Shown: positions 6,928 through 7,471 of the stretch, piece after piece | Layout: each line of letters starts with the position of its first letter | How positions within the stretch are numbered: position 1 is the stretch's first letter | Assembly: GCA_017459315.1 (NCBI GenBank) | Contig: JAFUDD010000099.1 | Location: 1-7,471, forward strand | Length of the DNA: 7,471 nt | From: Clostridia bacterium | GTDB lineage: Bacteria > Bacillota_A > Clostridia > Christensenellales > CAG-138 | Direction: 5' to 3' | Notes under the pieces: model-generated | What the model saw: the letters and a program-made list of their open reading frames with translations, nothing else | Told to the model about the DNA's origin: nothing | Databases searched by the model: none | Position numbers and translations under genes: made by a program

Positions 6928-7471
6928 ATGTACGGAGTTATTTTACATTCGCTGTCGGCGCTGCTGACAGCCTTTGCGCTGGCGGCGGTGCTCGCGCCGG
7001 TATCCATTCCGATGCTGCGTTCGCTGAAGGAGCCAAAGGCGGAGAAGGCGGGCGGGCTGCCAACGATGGGCGGCATGATCCTGTTCGGCGCGGCGCTGAT
7101 CGGCTCGCTGCTGTGGGCGCGGGACAGCTATGCATTTCTGCTCCCCGCGCTGCTGCTGACCGCCCTGATGGGCATGGTCGGTTTTGCGGACGATCTTTTA
7201 CAGGCGCGCATCGGTAGCGGGCTTGTGCTGTGGCAGAAGCTGACGCTGCAGGGCGTGATCGCGCTCGGTTTTGCGGTGCTGTTTTATCTGATGGAAAACG
7301 TCGGGCCTGCCGTATGGCTCGACTGGGGCACGCTCGGCTTTTTCTACGTACCGCTGGCGGCGGCGTTCATCGTCGGAACCGTCAATGCGGTGCGGCTGAC
7401 CGAGGAGGTCAACGGCCTGCCTTTGGCGGCGGGCGGCACGGGCGCGCTGCTGTGGTGCGCGCTGCTCTGCA
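6928..7471 (+). CDS. mraY: MraY-like phospho-MurNAc-pentapeptide transferase, N-terminal part, with altered conserved motifs
   Basis: The frame runs off the window, so 181 residues are seen, about half of a normal MraY. It is a polytopic membrane protein: the first helix is at about residues 4-27 and further hydrophobic segments follow. Features of the family are PTMGG (45-49), GFADD with the DD pair at 88-89, QKL-x2-Q after it, and an NAV motif at 153-155. MraY transfers phospho-MurNAc-pentapeptide from UDP to undecaprenyl phosphate to make lipid I. Several hallmark residues differ: DDxxK is DDLLQ, NAVNLTDGLDGLA is NAVRLTEEVNGLPLA, and the usual REDGPxSH stretch before PTMGG is missing. Position after murE supports the mraY role, but altered activity is possible. 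The start may be ATG 6919 instead, adding three residues; neither has a well-spaced Shine-Dalgarno, and translation is probably coupled to the murE stop at 6904-6906. Confidence 0.8.
   Translation, partial: MYGVILHSLSALLTAFALAAVLAPVSIPMLRSLKEPKAEKAGGLPTMGGMILFGAALIGSLLWARDSYAFLLPALLLTALMGMVGFADDLLQARIGSGLVLWQKLTLQGVIALGFAVLFYLMENVGPAVWLDWGTLGFFYVPLAAAFIVGTVNAVRLTEEVNGLPLAAGGTGALLWCALLC

Noticed and set aside
6906..7217. 103-residue frame starting at ATG 6906 that overlaps the murE stop (TAATG)
   Set aside because: The start overlap looks like coupling, but the translation beyond the first residues is an out-of-frame reading of mraY. The membrane-protein frame starting at 6919 or 6928 carries the PTMGG and DD motifs.
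1..7471. CRISPR arrays, tRNA/rRNA genes, insertion sequences or phage genes
   Set aside because: I saw no spaced direct repeats, no tRNA-like cloverleaf with CCA-proximal motifs, no transposase motifs and no terminal inverted repeats.

Overview
This GC-rich window carries the 5' half of a division and cell-wall (dcw) cluster from what looks like an anaerobic, Gram-positive Clostridia-type bacterium. The evidence is the Bacillota-style gene order (rsmH, ftsL, class B penicillin-binding protein with PASTA domains, murE, mraY), strong AGGAG ribosome binding sites, and a MurE carrying the DNPR signature of meso-diaminopimelate-adding enzymes. The species cannot be named from this sequence. All genes read on the + strand.

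Layout. Positions 1-996 are an accessory stretch: the 3' end of an unidentified, probably surface-exposed protein, a 40-residue peptide gene with a very good ribosome binding site, and a membrane-anchored protein whose body is low-complexity Pro/Thr/Ala sequence ending in a Trp-rich tail. A strong intrinsic terminator (1064-1104) closes this unit. A gene-poor, purine-rich stretch follows (about 1105-1575), in which no mraZ or other convincing gene is visible. A near-consensus housekeeping promoter (1576-1604) then starts the cluster.

The cluster runs rsmH (16S rRNA C1402 N4-methyltransferase), ftsL-like septal protein, PASTA-containing transpeptidase, murE and mraY (cut by the window end). 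Gaps are 94, 54, 39 and about 21 bases with no terminator, so it reads as one operon. MurE makes the cytoplasmic UDP-MurNAc-tripeptide. After the D-Ala-D-Ala step, MraY would move the muropeptide onto undecaprenyl phosphate. The penicillin-binding protein cross-links the finished strands at the septum or in the forespore, with the FtsL-like protein as a divisome scaffold.

The most unusual observation is in MraY. The protein sits in the canonical place and keeps PTMGG and the DD pair, but several otherwise near-invariant residues are changed: the K of DDxxK, the NLTDGLDGL core, and the REDGPxSH segment. Other points of interest are the promoter that overlaps an apparent upstream start of rsmH and so fixes the true start, the absence of mraZ, the absence of murF between murE and mraY, and the small peptide/low-complexity protein pair upstream.
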